From Desulfuromonadaceae bacterium (GTDB lineage: Bacteria > Desulfobacterota > Desulfuromonadia > Desulfuromonadales > JAAYDE01), in the NCBI GenBank assembly GCA_012512925.1, contig JAAZDE010000017.1:1-34369 (forward strand): 34,369 bases of DNA. The letters are read 5' to 3'. Under the pieces are notes generated by a model. It had not been told where the DNA came from. It did no database searches and worked only from the letters and a program-made list of their open reading frames with translations. A program made the translations under genes and the position numbers. Shown one piece after another: positions 1-7,220 of the stretch; position 1 is the stretch's first letter; each line of letters starts with the position of its first letter.

Positions 1-222
1 CTCCACAACGAGGTCCCCGGCATCACCATACCCGATCCGGTGCGTGAACGCCTGAAAGGGAAGAGCGGCGAGGAGGGTGTGCGGGAAGGTCTGGCGGTCG
101 CCCGGGAGTTGATCGATGCTGCCCGGGGGAGAGCGGGAGGTTTTTATCTCATTCCTCCCTTCGGCAGGGTGGAGCCGGCCCTGGAACTGATCGATCATAT
201 CCGCAGTATCGCCGCCGGCTGA
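1..222 (+). CDS. C-terminal end of a methylenetetrahydrofolate reductase (MetF-domain) protein, 5'-truncated
   Basis: The reading frame is open from base 1 and stops with TGA at 220-222, giving the last 73 residues. The beginning (LHNEVPGITIPD), the middle (GVREGLAVARELI) and the end (GFYLIPPFGRVEPALELI) match the final strands and helix of the MetF TIM barrel. They resemble most closely the MetF half of the fused homocysteine S-methyltransferase/methylenetetrahydrofolate reductase proteins of the YitJ type. The enzyme would reduce 5,10-methylene-THF to 5-methyl-THF in the cytoplasm. Whether the missing N-terminus carries the homocysteine methyltransferase domain cannot be seen here. The following lipoprotein gene starts 22 bases downstream and may be co-transcribed. 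Confidence 0.8.
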   Translation, partial: LHNEVPGITIPDPVRERLKGKSGEEGVREGLAVARELIDAARGRAGGFYLIPPFGRVEPALELIDHIRSIAAG

Positions 223-244
223 CGCCGCGCAAAAGGAGTGAATG

Positions 245-667
245 ATGAGAGTTTTCGCACGGCTTGGAAGGGTGCTTTTGGCGGCGGCGATGCTGGTTTC
301 CTGTTCCATGCCGATGATGGAGAAGGGGAATCAGCTGGAGGTTTCGGTGCGCGATTATCTTCAGAGACTGCGCTGGAAGGATTTTTACGGCGCCGCCGTT
401 TTCATGAAGGAGGAGTACCGGGAGGATTTTCTGACCCGGATGAAGGGGATCGAGGGACTCCATTTGGTCAATGTTACCCTCATCCACATGGAACCAGGTA
501 ACAAGCAGGACGAGTATCAGACGGTGGCGACGATCGAGTATTACATCCTTCCCTCGCTGGTCCTCAAGGAAAAGGAACTGCGCCAGAAATGGGTCATCTT
601 CAAGGCCGACTCCTGGGGTTCCATGGCGGCCTGGATGATTGACTCCCCCTTTCCGGAATTTCCCTGA
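245..667 (+). CDS. Small putative lipoprotein of unknown function
   Basis: This encodes about 140 residues. Two ATG codons lie in tandem at 242 and 245. The ribosome binding site AAAAGGAG at 231-238 is better spaced from the second, so 245 is chosen. The N-terminus is a short basic stretch, then a hydrophobic segment ending in a lipobox (LVSC), so the mature protein should be a lipid-anchored exported protein. The rest is soluble and charged, with a pattern (short helical start, then several strands, WVIFKADSW near the end) reminiscent of small NTF2-like or DUF4878-like lipoproteins, but I do not recognise the family with certainty. It follows the MetF-domain gene closely and is followed by a long non-coding stretch. 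Confidence 0.7.
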   Translation: MRVFARLGRVLLAAAMLVSCSMPMMEKGNQLEVSVRDYLQRLRWKDFYGAAVFMKEEYREDFLTRMKGIEGLHLVNVTLIHMEPGNKQDEYQTVATIEYYILPSLVLKEKELRQKWVIFKADSWGSMAAWMIDSPFPEFP

Positions 668-1042
668 CGAGAGGGTGGAATGCCCTCACCGTGGTTCAGG
701 GGAGGCTGGAGGGGAGAGACCCATTATCCTTTCGGTCCCGAAACGTTTCCTCTGTTTTACCGCGGACCTTTTTTCCCGTCTTGCCATTCCCGCCTGGCCG
801 GGAAAAACCATTTACAACAATAGAACAATGTTTTATAAAGGTGATAGGTTGTTTATGCCGGAGGTCGCTTTTTTCGCCGGAAGAACAGAGGGGAAATGAG
901 CGGTTTAAATTTCGTGGGCAGGAAAAGGATAATTTTTCGTTTTTGCCGGTACCTTTTTTCCTTATAATGCTCCTCCCCGGTTTTTGGGAACAGCCATGCG
1001 GCGAAGTGAGCCGGATGCGAAGCCGTCAGCAAAGGAGTGACG
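668..1042 (+). other. Non-coding stretch upstream of the redox operon
   Basis: No convincing gene is present: the small open frames here have no ribosome binding site and no recognisable protein signature. The first part contains GGTCC at about 734 and GGACC at about 763 flanking a long loop and followed by a T-rich run, a weak terminator candidate for the lipoprotein gene. The second part is AT-rich and carries the TATAAT hexamer at 963-968. The transcript downstream of it would begin with a leader of about 70 bases, which includes a small CGGC/GCCG hairpin (999-1002 with 1010-1013) shortly before the NuoE-like ribosome binding site at 1031-1037. Confidence 0.5.
943..968 (+). promoter_or_regulatory. 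Putative sigma-70 promoter of the redox operon
   Basis: A perfect -10 hexamer TATAAT lies at 963-968 in an AT-rich context. The best upstream match to a -35 element, TTGCCG at 943-948, is only 14 bases away, which is short, so the -35 assignment is doubtful. The position, 75 bases before the NuoE-like start codon, suits an operon promoter. Confidence 0.35.
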
Positions 1043-1531
1043 ATGTGCCAGTGTGAAGCGAATGACCTTGAAAAGATTGACGCCATTGTCGGCAGGATTG
1101 GCGCGGACGCCACCAGGGCGATACCGGTTTTGCAGGAAATCCAGAAGGAATTCCACTACATTCCGCTGAAAGCCATCGAAAGGATCGCGGCCACCACGGA
1201 GATGACCGAGTCCCAGCTGTACGGGGTGGCGACATTTTATTCCCAGTTCCGCCTCAGTCCGGTGGGGGAGAAGATCATCAGGGTCTGTCACGGCACCGCC
1301 TGCCATGTCGGCGGCGCCGAAGGGTTGACGGAGGCGCTTGAGGCCAGGCTCGGCATTAAAAATGGCGAGACCACGGCGGACATGAAATACACCCTGGAAT
1401 CGGTGGCCTGTCTCGGCTGCTGTTCCCTGGCGCCGGTGGTAATGGCCGGGGACAAGACCTATGGCAAACTGGACAGGAAAAAAGTGGCCCGAATCATTGA
1501 CGATCTGGAAGGTGGTGGAGAATCCCGGTGA
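1043..1531 (+). CDS. NuoE-like [2Fe-2S] subunit of a bifurcating-type NAD(P)-linked oxidoreductase
   Basis: This is a 162-residue thioredoxin-like [2Fe-2S] protein of the NuoE/HydC/HndA family. The four cluster ligands are visible as Cys82-x4-Cys87 (VCHGTAC) and Cys123-x3-Cys127 (CLGCC, followed by the usual SLAPV). The N-terminal helical domain (IPVLQEIQKEFHYIP, YGVATFYSQF) is typical. ATG 1043 is chosen because the Shine-Dalgarno sequence AAAGGAG lies at 1031-1037; the in-frame GTG at 1037 sits inside it. The gene overlaps the NuoF-like gene by four bases, so the two are translationally coupled. The subunit carries electrons next to the flavin subunit in Complex I modules, NAD-linked hydrogenases and bifurcating complexes. 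The neighbours here, with no nuo membrane genes and no hydrogenase H-cluster gene, point to the last kind. Confidence 0.92.
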   Translation: MCQCEANDLEKIDAIVGRIGADATRAIPVLQEIQKEFHYIPLKAIERIAATTEMTESQLYGVATFYSQFRLSPVGEKIIRVCHGTACHVGGAEGLTEALEARLGIKNGETTADMKYTLESVACLGCCSLAPVVMAGDKTYGKLDRKKVARIIDDLEGGGESR

Positions 1532-3297
1532 GTGAGATGAGAAAAACCATCGTGGTGGGGATGAGCTCCTGTAACATCGCGGCCGGCGCCGAGAAGGTCT
1601 ACGGGATCATCAGGGAGAAAATGGCCGATGGCCTCGACGTCAACCTTTCCATAACCGGCTGTTTGGGACTCTGTTTCTGCGAGCCCCAGGTCCGGGTGAT
1701 CGACGAGGACGGCAGTGAACATCTCTACGTCGATGTGACTCCGGAGCGCATAACCGGGATCATCGACGAACATCTGAAAGGGGGGCGCCCCATTGCGGCC
1801 TGGGCCTCCGACTTGAACCAGGGGGCCATGGTCAAGCTCCTTGGCAAGCAACGGCGCATCGTGCTGGCCAACTGCGGCCGCATCAACCCCGAGAGGATCG
1901 ACGATTATCTGGCGCAAGGGGGCTACCAGGCCCTGGAGCGGGTGCTTCGCGAGAACCGGCCGGCAGCGGTTATCGACGAGGTGCTGGCCTCCGGTCTGCG
2001 GGGACGGGGGGGCGGCGGTTTTTCCACCGGCCTCAAATGGCGCTTCGCCTACAACAACAAGGCCGACAAGAAGTTTGTGATCTGCAACGCCGACGAAGGG
2101 GACCCCGGCGCCTTCATGGACCGCACCGTCCTGGAGAGCGATCCGCATGCCGTCCTCGAAGGGATGGCCATCGGCGCCTTCGCCACCGGCGCCGACGAAG
2201 CCTATATCTATTGCCGCGCCGAATATCCCCTGGCCGTGAAAAGGCTTGATCTGGCCATCGCCCAGGCGCGGGAGAGGGGTTTGCTGGGGAAGAGCATTCT
2301 CGGCACCCCCTTCAGCTTCGATATTCATGTCAAGGAAGGGGCGGGGGCCTTTGTCTGCGGCGAGGAGACGGCCCTGATGGCCTCCATCGAAGGGCGGCGG
2401 GGCATGCCGCGGATTCGGCCGCCGTTTCCGGCGGAAGCGGGCCTTTTAGGCAAGCCGACCACCATCAACAACGTGGAGACCTGGGCCAACATCCCCTGGA
2501 TCATCCGCCACGGGGCGGCCGACTTCGCCGCCCAGGGGACGGAGAAGTCGAAGGGGAGCAAGGTTTTCGCATTGGCCGGCAAGATCAAACGCGGCGGTCT
2601 GGTCGAGGTGCCGATGGGGATCACCCTTGACGAGATCATCCATGACATCGGCGGCGGGACGGGGAGCAAGAGGCAGGTCAAGGCGGTGCAGATGGGAGGG
2701 CCGTCGGGGGGGTGCGTACCCCGCCAGCTGTTCGACACCCGGATCGATTACGACGAGGTCGTCAAAACCGGCGCCATCATGGGTTCCGGCGGCATGGTGG
2801 TGATGGACGAGACCACCTGCATGGTCGATGTGGCCCGTTATTTCCTCAATTTCACCCAGCTCGAATCATGCGGGAAATGCACCTTCTGCCGCATCGGCAC
2901 AACCCGGATGCTGGAGATCCTGACCCGCATCTGCCACGGCCGGGGTAAGCCGGAGGACATTCCGATGCTGGAGGATCTGGCCGATCAGATCAAGCACACC
3001 AGCCTCTGCGGTCTCGGCCAGACGGCACCCAATCCGGTGCTGACCACCTTGCGCTATTTCCGGGACGAGTACGAGGAACACATCCACGAGAAGAGATGCC
3101 GCGCCGGCAAGTGCCGCGATCTCTGCAGCTTCGAGATCACCGATCGGTGCGTCGGCTGCACCCTCTGCGCCAGGAACTGCCCGGTCAACTGCATCGCCGG
3201 CGCTTCCAAAGAACTCCATGTCATCGACCAGAACCGATGCATCCGTTGCGGCGTCTGCCGCGACGTGTGCCCGTTCGACGCGGTCGCCGTCCGATAA
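1528..3297 (+). CDS. NuoF-like NADH/FMN subunit with extra N- and C-terminal iron-sulfur domains
   Basis: This encodes 589 residues in three parts. Residues 1 to about 110 are a thioredoxin-like ferredoxin domain (Cys15, Cys45, Cys49). Residues about 120-520 are the NuoF core, with the glycine-rich NADH/FMN region GRGGGGFSTGLKWR near 160, CNADEGDPGAFMDR near 185, and the [4Fe-4S] motif SCGKCTFCRIGT (Cys448, Cys451, Cys454) with a fourth Cys in TSLCGLGQ. The last 60 residues form a double [4Fe-4S] ferredoxin (CVGCTLCARNC and CIRCGVCRDVC). This long form is known from HndC, HydB of bifurcating hydrogenases and the Stn transhydrogenase; plain Complex I NuoF lacks both extensions. The start is GTG 1528, which overlaps the upstream TGA and has GGAG about seven bases before it. 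It should oxidise or reduce NAD(H) in the cytoplasm. Confidence 0.92.
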   Translation: MSEMRKTIVVGMSSCNIAAGAEKVYGIIREKMADGLDVNLSITGCLGLCFCEPQVRVIDEDGSEHLYVDVTPERITGIIDEHLKGGRPIAAWASDLNQGAMVKLLGKQRRIVLANCGRINPERIDDYLAQGGYQALERVLRENRPAAVIDEVLASGLRGRGGGGFSTGLKWRFAYNNKADKKFVICNADEGDPGAFMDRTVLESDPHAVLEGMAIGAFATGADEAYIYCRAEYPLAVKRLDLAIAQARERGLLGKSILGTPFSFDIHVKEGAGAFVCGEETALMASIEGRRGMPRIRPPFPAEAGLLGKPTTINNVETWANIPWIIRHGAADFAAQGTEKSKGSKVFALAGKIKRGGLVEVPMGITLDEIIHDIGGGTGSKRQVKAVQMGGPSGGCVPRQLFDTRIDYDEVVKTGAIMGSGGMVVMDETTCMVDVARYFLNFTQLESCGKCTFCRIGTTRMLEILTRICHGRGKPEDIPMLEDLADQIKHTSLCGLGQTAPNPVLTTLRYFRDEYEEHIHEKRCRAGKCRDLCSFEITDRCVGCTLCARNCPVNCIAGASKELHVIDQNRCIRCGVCRDVCPFDAVAVR

Positions 3298-3313
3298 GCG
3301 GTAGATATTTAAA

Positions 3314-5413
3314 GTGGAACGAATCACATTTGCCTTGGATGGAAAAAAACTGACGGTGGCAAAGGGAACGACGATTCTGGAGGCGGCCCGCGCCGAGGGA
3401 ATCTTCATCCCGACCTTCTGCCACAACGAAAAGCTGAAGCCCTTCGCCTCCTGTTTTGTTTGCGTCGTCGAGATCGCGGGACGGGCCGGCCTGGTTCCCT
3501 CCTGCTCGACGATGGCAGCCGAGGGGATGACGGTGGTCACCGATTCGGAGCGCATCCGCAAGGCGCGGCGCACCTGCGTGGAGCTGCTCCTCTCCGACCA
3601 CGAGGGGGATTGTCTCGGGCCCTGCATGACGACCTGCCCGGCGGGGATCGATATTCCGGGTTTCGTCAAGCATCTGGCCGAGGGGAACGACCGGGCGGCT
3701 CTGGAGCTGATCAAGCGCAATATGCCCCTGCCGGCCGTTCTGGGAAGGATCTGCACCCGCCCCTGCGAGGGGGAATGTCGCCGCAAACTGGTCGAAGAAC
3801 CGATCGCCATCTGCCAGCTTCACCGGTTCGCCGCCGATCGGGTTTCCGCTTCCGGAGTGGAATACATCCCCCGCAAGGCCCCCTCTTCCGGCAAGAGGGT
3901 GGCGGTGGTCGGGGCCGGCCCGGCAGGCCTGTCGGCTGCTTATTACCTGCATCTCCTGGGACACCGATGCACCGTTTTCGACATGCACGAGAAGGCCGGT
4001 GGCATGACCCGTTACGGCATCCCCAGCTACCGGCTGCCGCGGGAGGTCATCGAACGGGAGGTCGCGGTCATCAAAGAACTGGGGGCCGAATTCCGTTTCA
4101 ACACCCGTCTCGGGGTTGACATTACCCTCGACCGGCTCTGCGCCGATTTCGACGCTGTCTTTCTGGGTCTGGGCGCCCAATTGGCCAAGCCGATGAGCAT
4201 CAGGGGGGAAGAGACGGAAGGGGTCCTTTCCGGAATCGGATTTCTGGGGGCCTCTTCTCGAGATGAAAGTTTGAAGATCGGCCGCCGGGTGATGGTGGTG
4301 GGCGGCGGCAATACCGCCGTTGATGCGGCGCGCACCGCCCTGCGTCTGGGCGCCGGGGAGGTTTCAATCCTATACCGGCGCACCCGCGCCGAGATGCCGG
4401 CCTGGGAGGAGGAGATCCACGCCGCCGAGAAGGAGGGGGTGCGGCTCGATATTCTCGCGGCCCCCGTGGCCATCGACCAGGGGCCGGACGGTTTTCTGCA
4501 TGTCACCTGCATTGAGATGGAACTGGGCGAGCCCGATGCCTCCGGGCGGCGGCGGCCGATCCCCAAGCCGGGGAGTGAGCATCTGCGGGTGGTGGACAAT
4601 GTCATCGCCGCCATCGGCCAGGATGTGGATGCGTCGGACTGTTCCGGTCTCAGGCTGACCAAATGGCAAACCATCGACGCCGATCTTCACCGGGGGACGA
4701 CCAATATCGACAAGATCTTCGCCGGCGGCGATTGCGTCTCCGGCGCCGACATCGCCGTCACCGCTGTCGCAGCCGGCCGCCGCGCCGCAGTGTCCATCGA
4801 CCAGTATCTGCGCGGGGAAAAGGTGACGGGCGAGCCCGTGCTTTACAACCACACCATGGGCAGGATAACCGAGGTGGATTCCAGGGTGGCCGAAGGTTTT
4901 GACAAAGTGCCCCGGGCCGCCATGCCGGAGCGGGAGGTCGAGGAGCGTATCCGCGGTTTCGCCGAGGTGGAGACCGGTTTCAGCGAAGCCGCCGTCCGCC
5001 AGGAGGCGGCGCGCTGCATGGAATGCGGCTGCCGCGATGTCAACGAGTGCCGGCTGCGCTCCTATGCCACCGAATTCCACGCCGATCAGTTCCATTACCG
5101 GGGCCTGAAAAGGGTTTACGAGCGGGACGACAGTCATGCCGAAGTGGTCTACGACGCTCACAAATGCATCCAGTGCGGCAACTGCGTCCGTTTGAGCGAG
5201 GAGATTCTCGGCACTTCGGCCGTCGGTTTTACCGGCCGCGGTATCAGCGCCAGGGTCAGGCCGGCCATGGGGCGTCCCCTGGCCGAGGTCGACGGCAAGG
5301 GGATCGATCAGCTGGTGGAGAACTGCCCGGTGGGGGCGCTGATCCGCAAGGACGACCGGGTCGCTGCTCTGGAGCCTGAATTCAAGCGCCCCGAACCCCC
5401 TCACCCCGAGTGA
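3314..5413 (+). CDS. Fused NuoG-like ferredoxin domain and GltD/NfnB-like NAD(P)H flavoprotein
   Basis: This encodes 699 residues. Residues 1-80 form a NuoG/HydA-type [2Fe-2S] domain with the spacing Cys36-x10-Cys47-x2-Cys50-x13-Cys64. Next is a GltD-type iron-sulfur segment (Cys100, Cys104, Cys108, then Cys147, Cys151, Cys155; CPAGIDIPGFVKHLAEGN). Residues about 195-500 are the flavoprotein: FAD motif GAGPAG at 200-205, a second nucleotide motif VGGGNTAVDAARTA near 329 followed by YRRTRAEMP, and GGDCVSGADIAVTAVAAGR. The C-terminus has further cysteine clusters (CMECGC near 568, CIQCGNC near 618, then CP). The GltD/NfnB portion normally binds NADPH. The GTG start at 3314 has only a weak ribosome binding site. 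With the two upstream genes it gives the subunit set of the Sporomusa-type Nfn (Stn) transhydrogenase. Fe(III)-reductase-like SfrAB proteins are an alternative relative. Confidence 0.88.
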   Translation: MERITFALDGKKLTVAKGTTILEAARAEGIFIPTFCHNEKLKPFASCFVCVVEIAGRAGLVPSCSTMAAEGMTVVTDSERIRKARRTCVELLLSDHEGDCLGPCMTTCPAGIDIPGFVKHLAEGNDRAALELIKRNMPLPAVLGRICTRPCEGECRRKLVEEPIAICQLHRFAADRVSASGVEYIPRKAPSSGKRVAVVGAGPAGLSAAYYLHLLGHRCTVFDMHEKAGGMTRYGIPSYRLPREVIEREVAVIKELGAEFRFNTRLGVDITLDRLCADFDAVFLGLGAQLAKPMSIRGEETEGVLSGIGFLGASSRDESLKIGRRVMVVGGGNTAVDAARTALRLGAGEVSILYRRTRAEMPAWEEEIHAAEKEGVRLDILAAPVAIDQGPDGFLHVTCIEMELGEPDASGRRRPIPKPGSEHLRVVDNVIAAIGQDVDASDCSGLRLTKWQTIDADLHRGTTNIDKIFAGGDCVSGADIAVTAVAAGRRAAVSIDQYLRGEKVTGEPVLYNHTMGRITEVDSRVAEGFDKVPRAAMPEREVEERIRGFAEVETGFSEAAVRQEAARCMECGCRDVNECRLRSYATEFHADQFHYRGLKRVYERDDSHAEVVYDAHKCIQCGNCVRLSEEILGTSAVGFTGRGISARVRPAMGRPLAEVDGKGIDQLVENCPVGALIRKDDRVAALEPEFKRPEPPHPE

Positions 5414-5462
5414 TGTCGCGAGGTAGAGGGGCTGGTGCGGGAATCATCATGGGGAGGAGAAT

Positions 5463-5915
5463 ATGAGCAAGTGGAACTCGGTTGACGAGGTACTCGATTT
5501 CGCTATCGCCCGGGAGCAGGAAGCCGTCGATTTCTACTGTGGACTGGCGAAAAAGGTCGATTCACCGGCGCTGGGCGAATTGCTGCAGGGCTTCGCCGAC
5601 GAGGAGATGGGTCACAAGGAAAAGCTGCTCGGTGTCAAGGCCGGAGGGGCCCTCATCGGTGCGGACACCCCGGTGACCGACCTGAAAATGGCCGATTATC
5701 TGGTCGATGTCGAGGTCGGACCCGACATGAGCCTTGCCGAGATATTGATCGTGGCCATGAAACGGGAAAAGGCCGCCTTCAAACTCTATACCCGCCTCGC
5801 CTCAATGGTCAGCGATCCCAGGGTGCGCAAGCTGTTTCTGGCTCTGGCCCAGGAGGAAGCCAAACACAAGCTGCGTTTCGAGATCGAATACGACGAATAC
5901 CTGACGGAAGGCTGA
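5463..5915 (+). CDS. Ferritin-like (rubrerythrin-type) diiron protein without a rubredoxin domain
   Basis: This 150-residue helical protein has two Glu-rich helix pairs: AREQEAVDFY followed by DEEMGHKEKL, and MKREKAAFKLY followed by QEEAKHKLRFE. The two ExxH motifs and the two partner glutamates are the carboxylate and histidine ligands of a ferritin-like four-helix diiron site. No CxxC rubredoxin knuckle is present, so it is not a full rubrerythrin. Such proteins in anaerobes are linked to peroxide reduction or iron handling. The ATG at 5463 has a strong ribosome binding site (GGGGAGGAG from 5451). It lies 49 bases after the flavoprotein gene on the same strand, so it is probably in the same transcript, possibly protecting the iron-sulfur complex from oxidants. 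Confidence 0.82.
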   Translation: MSKWNSVDEVLDFAIAREQEAVDFYCGLAKKVDSPALGELLQGFADEEMGHKEKLLGVKAGGALIGADTPVTDLKMADYLVDVEVGPDMSLAEILIVAMKREKAAFKLYTRLASMVSDPRVRKLFLALAQEEAKHKLRFEIEYDEYLTEG

Positions 5916-5925
5916 ACGGCTGCAG

Positions 5926-5946
5926 AAAAACCGGCACCTGGTTTTT
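5926..5946 (+). terminator. Weak A/T-flanked hairpin after the ferritin-like gene
   Basis: AAAAACC at 5926-5932 pairs with GGTTTTT at 5940-5946 around a seven-base loop, just after the ferritin-like stop codon. The A-rich 5' side and T-rich 3' side are the usual form of a simple intrinsic terminator, but only two GC pairs anchor it. Confidence 0.35.
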
Positions 5947-5973
5947 TGGCCAGGATGCAGTGATTTTGGGGTC

Positions 5974-6000
5974 CGGGGGCGCGATATTGTTGCGCCCCCG
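5974..6000. terminator. GC-rich perfect hairpin between convergent genes
   Basis: CGGGGGCGC at 5974-5982 pairs perfectly with GCGCCCCCG at 5992-6000 across a nine-base loop. It lies just past the phosphofructokinase stop codon (minus strand) and downstream of the ferritin-like gene (plus strand). No T-run follows on either strand, so it may stabilise transcript ends or work with the weaker hairpin at 5926-5946. Confidence 0.5.
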
Positions 6001-6007
6001 AATCATT

Positions 6008-6970
6008 TCAGATGACCAGGGTTTTGGCCAGTTTCAGGATGACCTCGTCGATGGGGCGAGAGCCCGATTGGAAGACCTGCTCGAGGGGGGTGCAGCAGAC
6101 CCCGCCACAGGCCAGTCCGACCATGCTGCCACTTTGCCCCTGCAGCAGCCCTTCCACCGCCTTGACCCCGAAACGGGCTCCCAGCAGGCGGTCGAAGACC
6201 GAAGGAGAGCCGCCCCGCTGGTAATGGCCGAGGACCATCAGGCGGGTTTCAAAACCGATCTTGTCCTTGATCTGGTCGGCGATGTTCTGGGCCCTGGCGG
6301 CCCCTTCGGCGACCAGTATCAATGCGTTGTCCCGCCCCTCCCGGTAGCGGGATTTGAGACATTCGCAGATTTCATCCACCGAAAAAGGCGCTTCCGGGAT
6401 GATGGCGAATTCCGCCCCGCAGGCCACCGCCGCCGCGGTGGTCAGATAGCCGCAGTTGCGCCCCATGCACTCGACGACGAAGGCCCGGCTGTGGGAGGAG
6501 GCCGTATCCTTGAGACAGTCCACCGCGTAGATGATGTTGTTGAGGGCCGTATCGACTCCCAGCGACATGTCGGTAAAGGGGATGTCGTTGTCGATGGAGG
6601 CCGGAATGCCGATGGCCGGAATTCCCTTGCGGTGGAGGCTCTGAGCTCCCTTGAGAGAGCCTTCACCGCCGATCACGATCAGTCCTTCCACCCCAAGCCC
6701 CTGAAGATTCTCCGCCGCCAGTTTCTGCCCCGCTTCATCCATCATGGCCTTGCAGCGGGCGCTGTGCAGAACCGTCCCCCCCCTCTGCAGTATCCCGCTT
6801 ACCGAGCGGCTGCTCATGATCTGATATTGACGGTCGATAAGCCCCTGGTATCCCTTTTGTATTCCGACCACTTCGAGGTTTTCGGAAAGGGCCTTGCGGA
6901 CCACCGCCCGCACGCAGGCGTTCATCCCCGAGGAGTCGCCGCCGCTGGTCAACACCGCAATTCTTCTCAT
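6008..6970 (-). CDS. pfkA: ATP-dependent 6-phosphofructokinase
   Basis: This encodes 320 residues, the usual length of bacterial PfkA, which phosphorylates fructose 6-phosphate in glycolysis. Start ATG at 6970 (MRRIAVLTSGGDSSGMNA) is chosen over a longer open frame because a ribosome binding site (AAGGA) lies directly upstream and family members begin here. Visible motifs are GGDSSGMNACVRA near the N-terminus, GTVLHSAR (Arg72), IGGEGS (101-105), PASIDNDIPFTD (Asp127 catalytic), VVECMGRNCG, and HYQRGGSP near 290. Gly104 indicates ATP, not pyrophosphate, as donor. Two active-site positions differ from the textbook sequence in E. coli numbering: 103 is Glu instead of Asp and 125 is Ser instead of Thr. 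It is transcribed divergently from lon. Confidence 0.93.
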   Translation of the reverse strand: MRRIAVLTSGGDSSGMNACVRAVVRKALSENLEVVGIQKGYQGLIDRQYQIMSSRSVSGILQRGGTVLHSARCKAMMDEAGQKLAAENLQGLGVEGLIVIGGEGSLKGAQSLHRKGIPAIGIPASIDNDIPFTDMSLGVDTALNNIIYAVDCLKDTASSHSRAFVVECMGRNCGYLTTAAAVACGAEFAIIPEAPFSVDEICECLKSRYREGRDNALILVAEGAARAQNIADQIKDKIGFETRLMVLGHYQRGGSPSVFDRLLGARFGVKAVEGLLQGQSGSMVGLACGGVCCTPLEQVFQSGSRPIDEVILKLAKTLVI

Positions 6971-7021
6971 TGTTTTCCTTCCCGTCCGGTAAACGGACCA
7001 AAGCCTTCGGAACGATAAAAT

Positions 7022-7040
7022 GCGCTTACTGGTCAAGCGC
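7022..7040. repeat. Inverted repeat in the pfkA-lon divergent region
   Basis: GCGCTT at 7022-7027 and AAGCGC at 7035-7040 form a perfect six-base inverted repeat with a seven-base spacer, about 50 bases upstream of the pfkA start. It may be an operator for pfkA; nothing more can be shown. Confidence 0.3.
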
Positions 7041-7070
7041 CATGGATCAATTGTCATTGGCCCGGGTGGC

Positions 7071-7105
7071 TTGACAGCGGCTCGACTGTTGATAGTGTAA
7101 ACTAT
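7071..7105 (+). promoter_or_regulatory. Putative lon promoter with an overlapping dyad
   Basis: A perfect -35 hexamer TTGACA lies at 7071-7076. The region 16 to 21 bases further on (7093-7103, TAGTGTAAACT) offers only mediocre -10 matches. This same segment is a dyad, ATAGT at 7092-7096 and ACTAT at 7101-7105 with four bases between, so a dimeric regulator could sit on the -10 region. The remaining leader of about 115 bases before the lon start contains a further CGCCAAA/TTTGGCG inverted repeat around 7166-7194. Confidence 0.45.
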
Positions 7106-7220
7106 GTGGGAGGCAGTGCAATTGCGGCCATTCCCTTTTCCGGATAATGGTCGAATTTTTTTGGCGCCAAAGGACTGAGCCTCGTTTGGCGACCTCCCGC
7201 CGATCATTCAGAGAGTGCCC

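Noticed and set aside
991-1040. Possible cyclic-di-GMP (GEMM) riboswitch in the leader, from GATGCGAAGCCG
   Set aside because: Only a short stretch resembles the motif. The second helix and the conserved GGGCAAACC-type loop are absent.
6008-6970. Phosphofructokinase considered as pyrophosphate-dependent
   Set aside because: Position 104 is Gly as in ATP enzymes; the PPi type has Asp there (GGDD).
5960-7018. A 352-codon plus-strand open frame opposite pfkA
   Set aside because: It is the complement of pfkA with no family signature or ribosome binding site; GC-rich codon use creates such antisense frames throughout.
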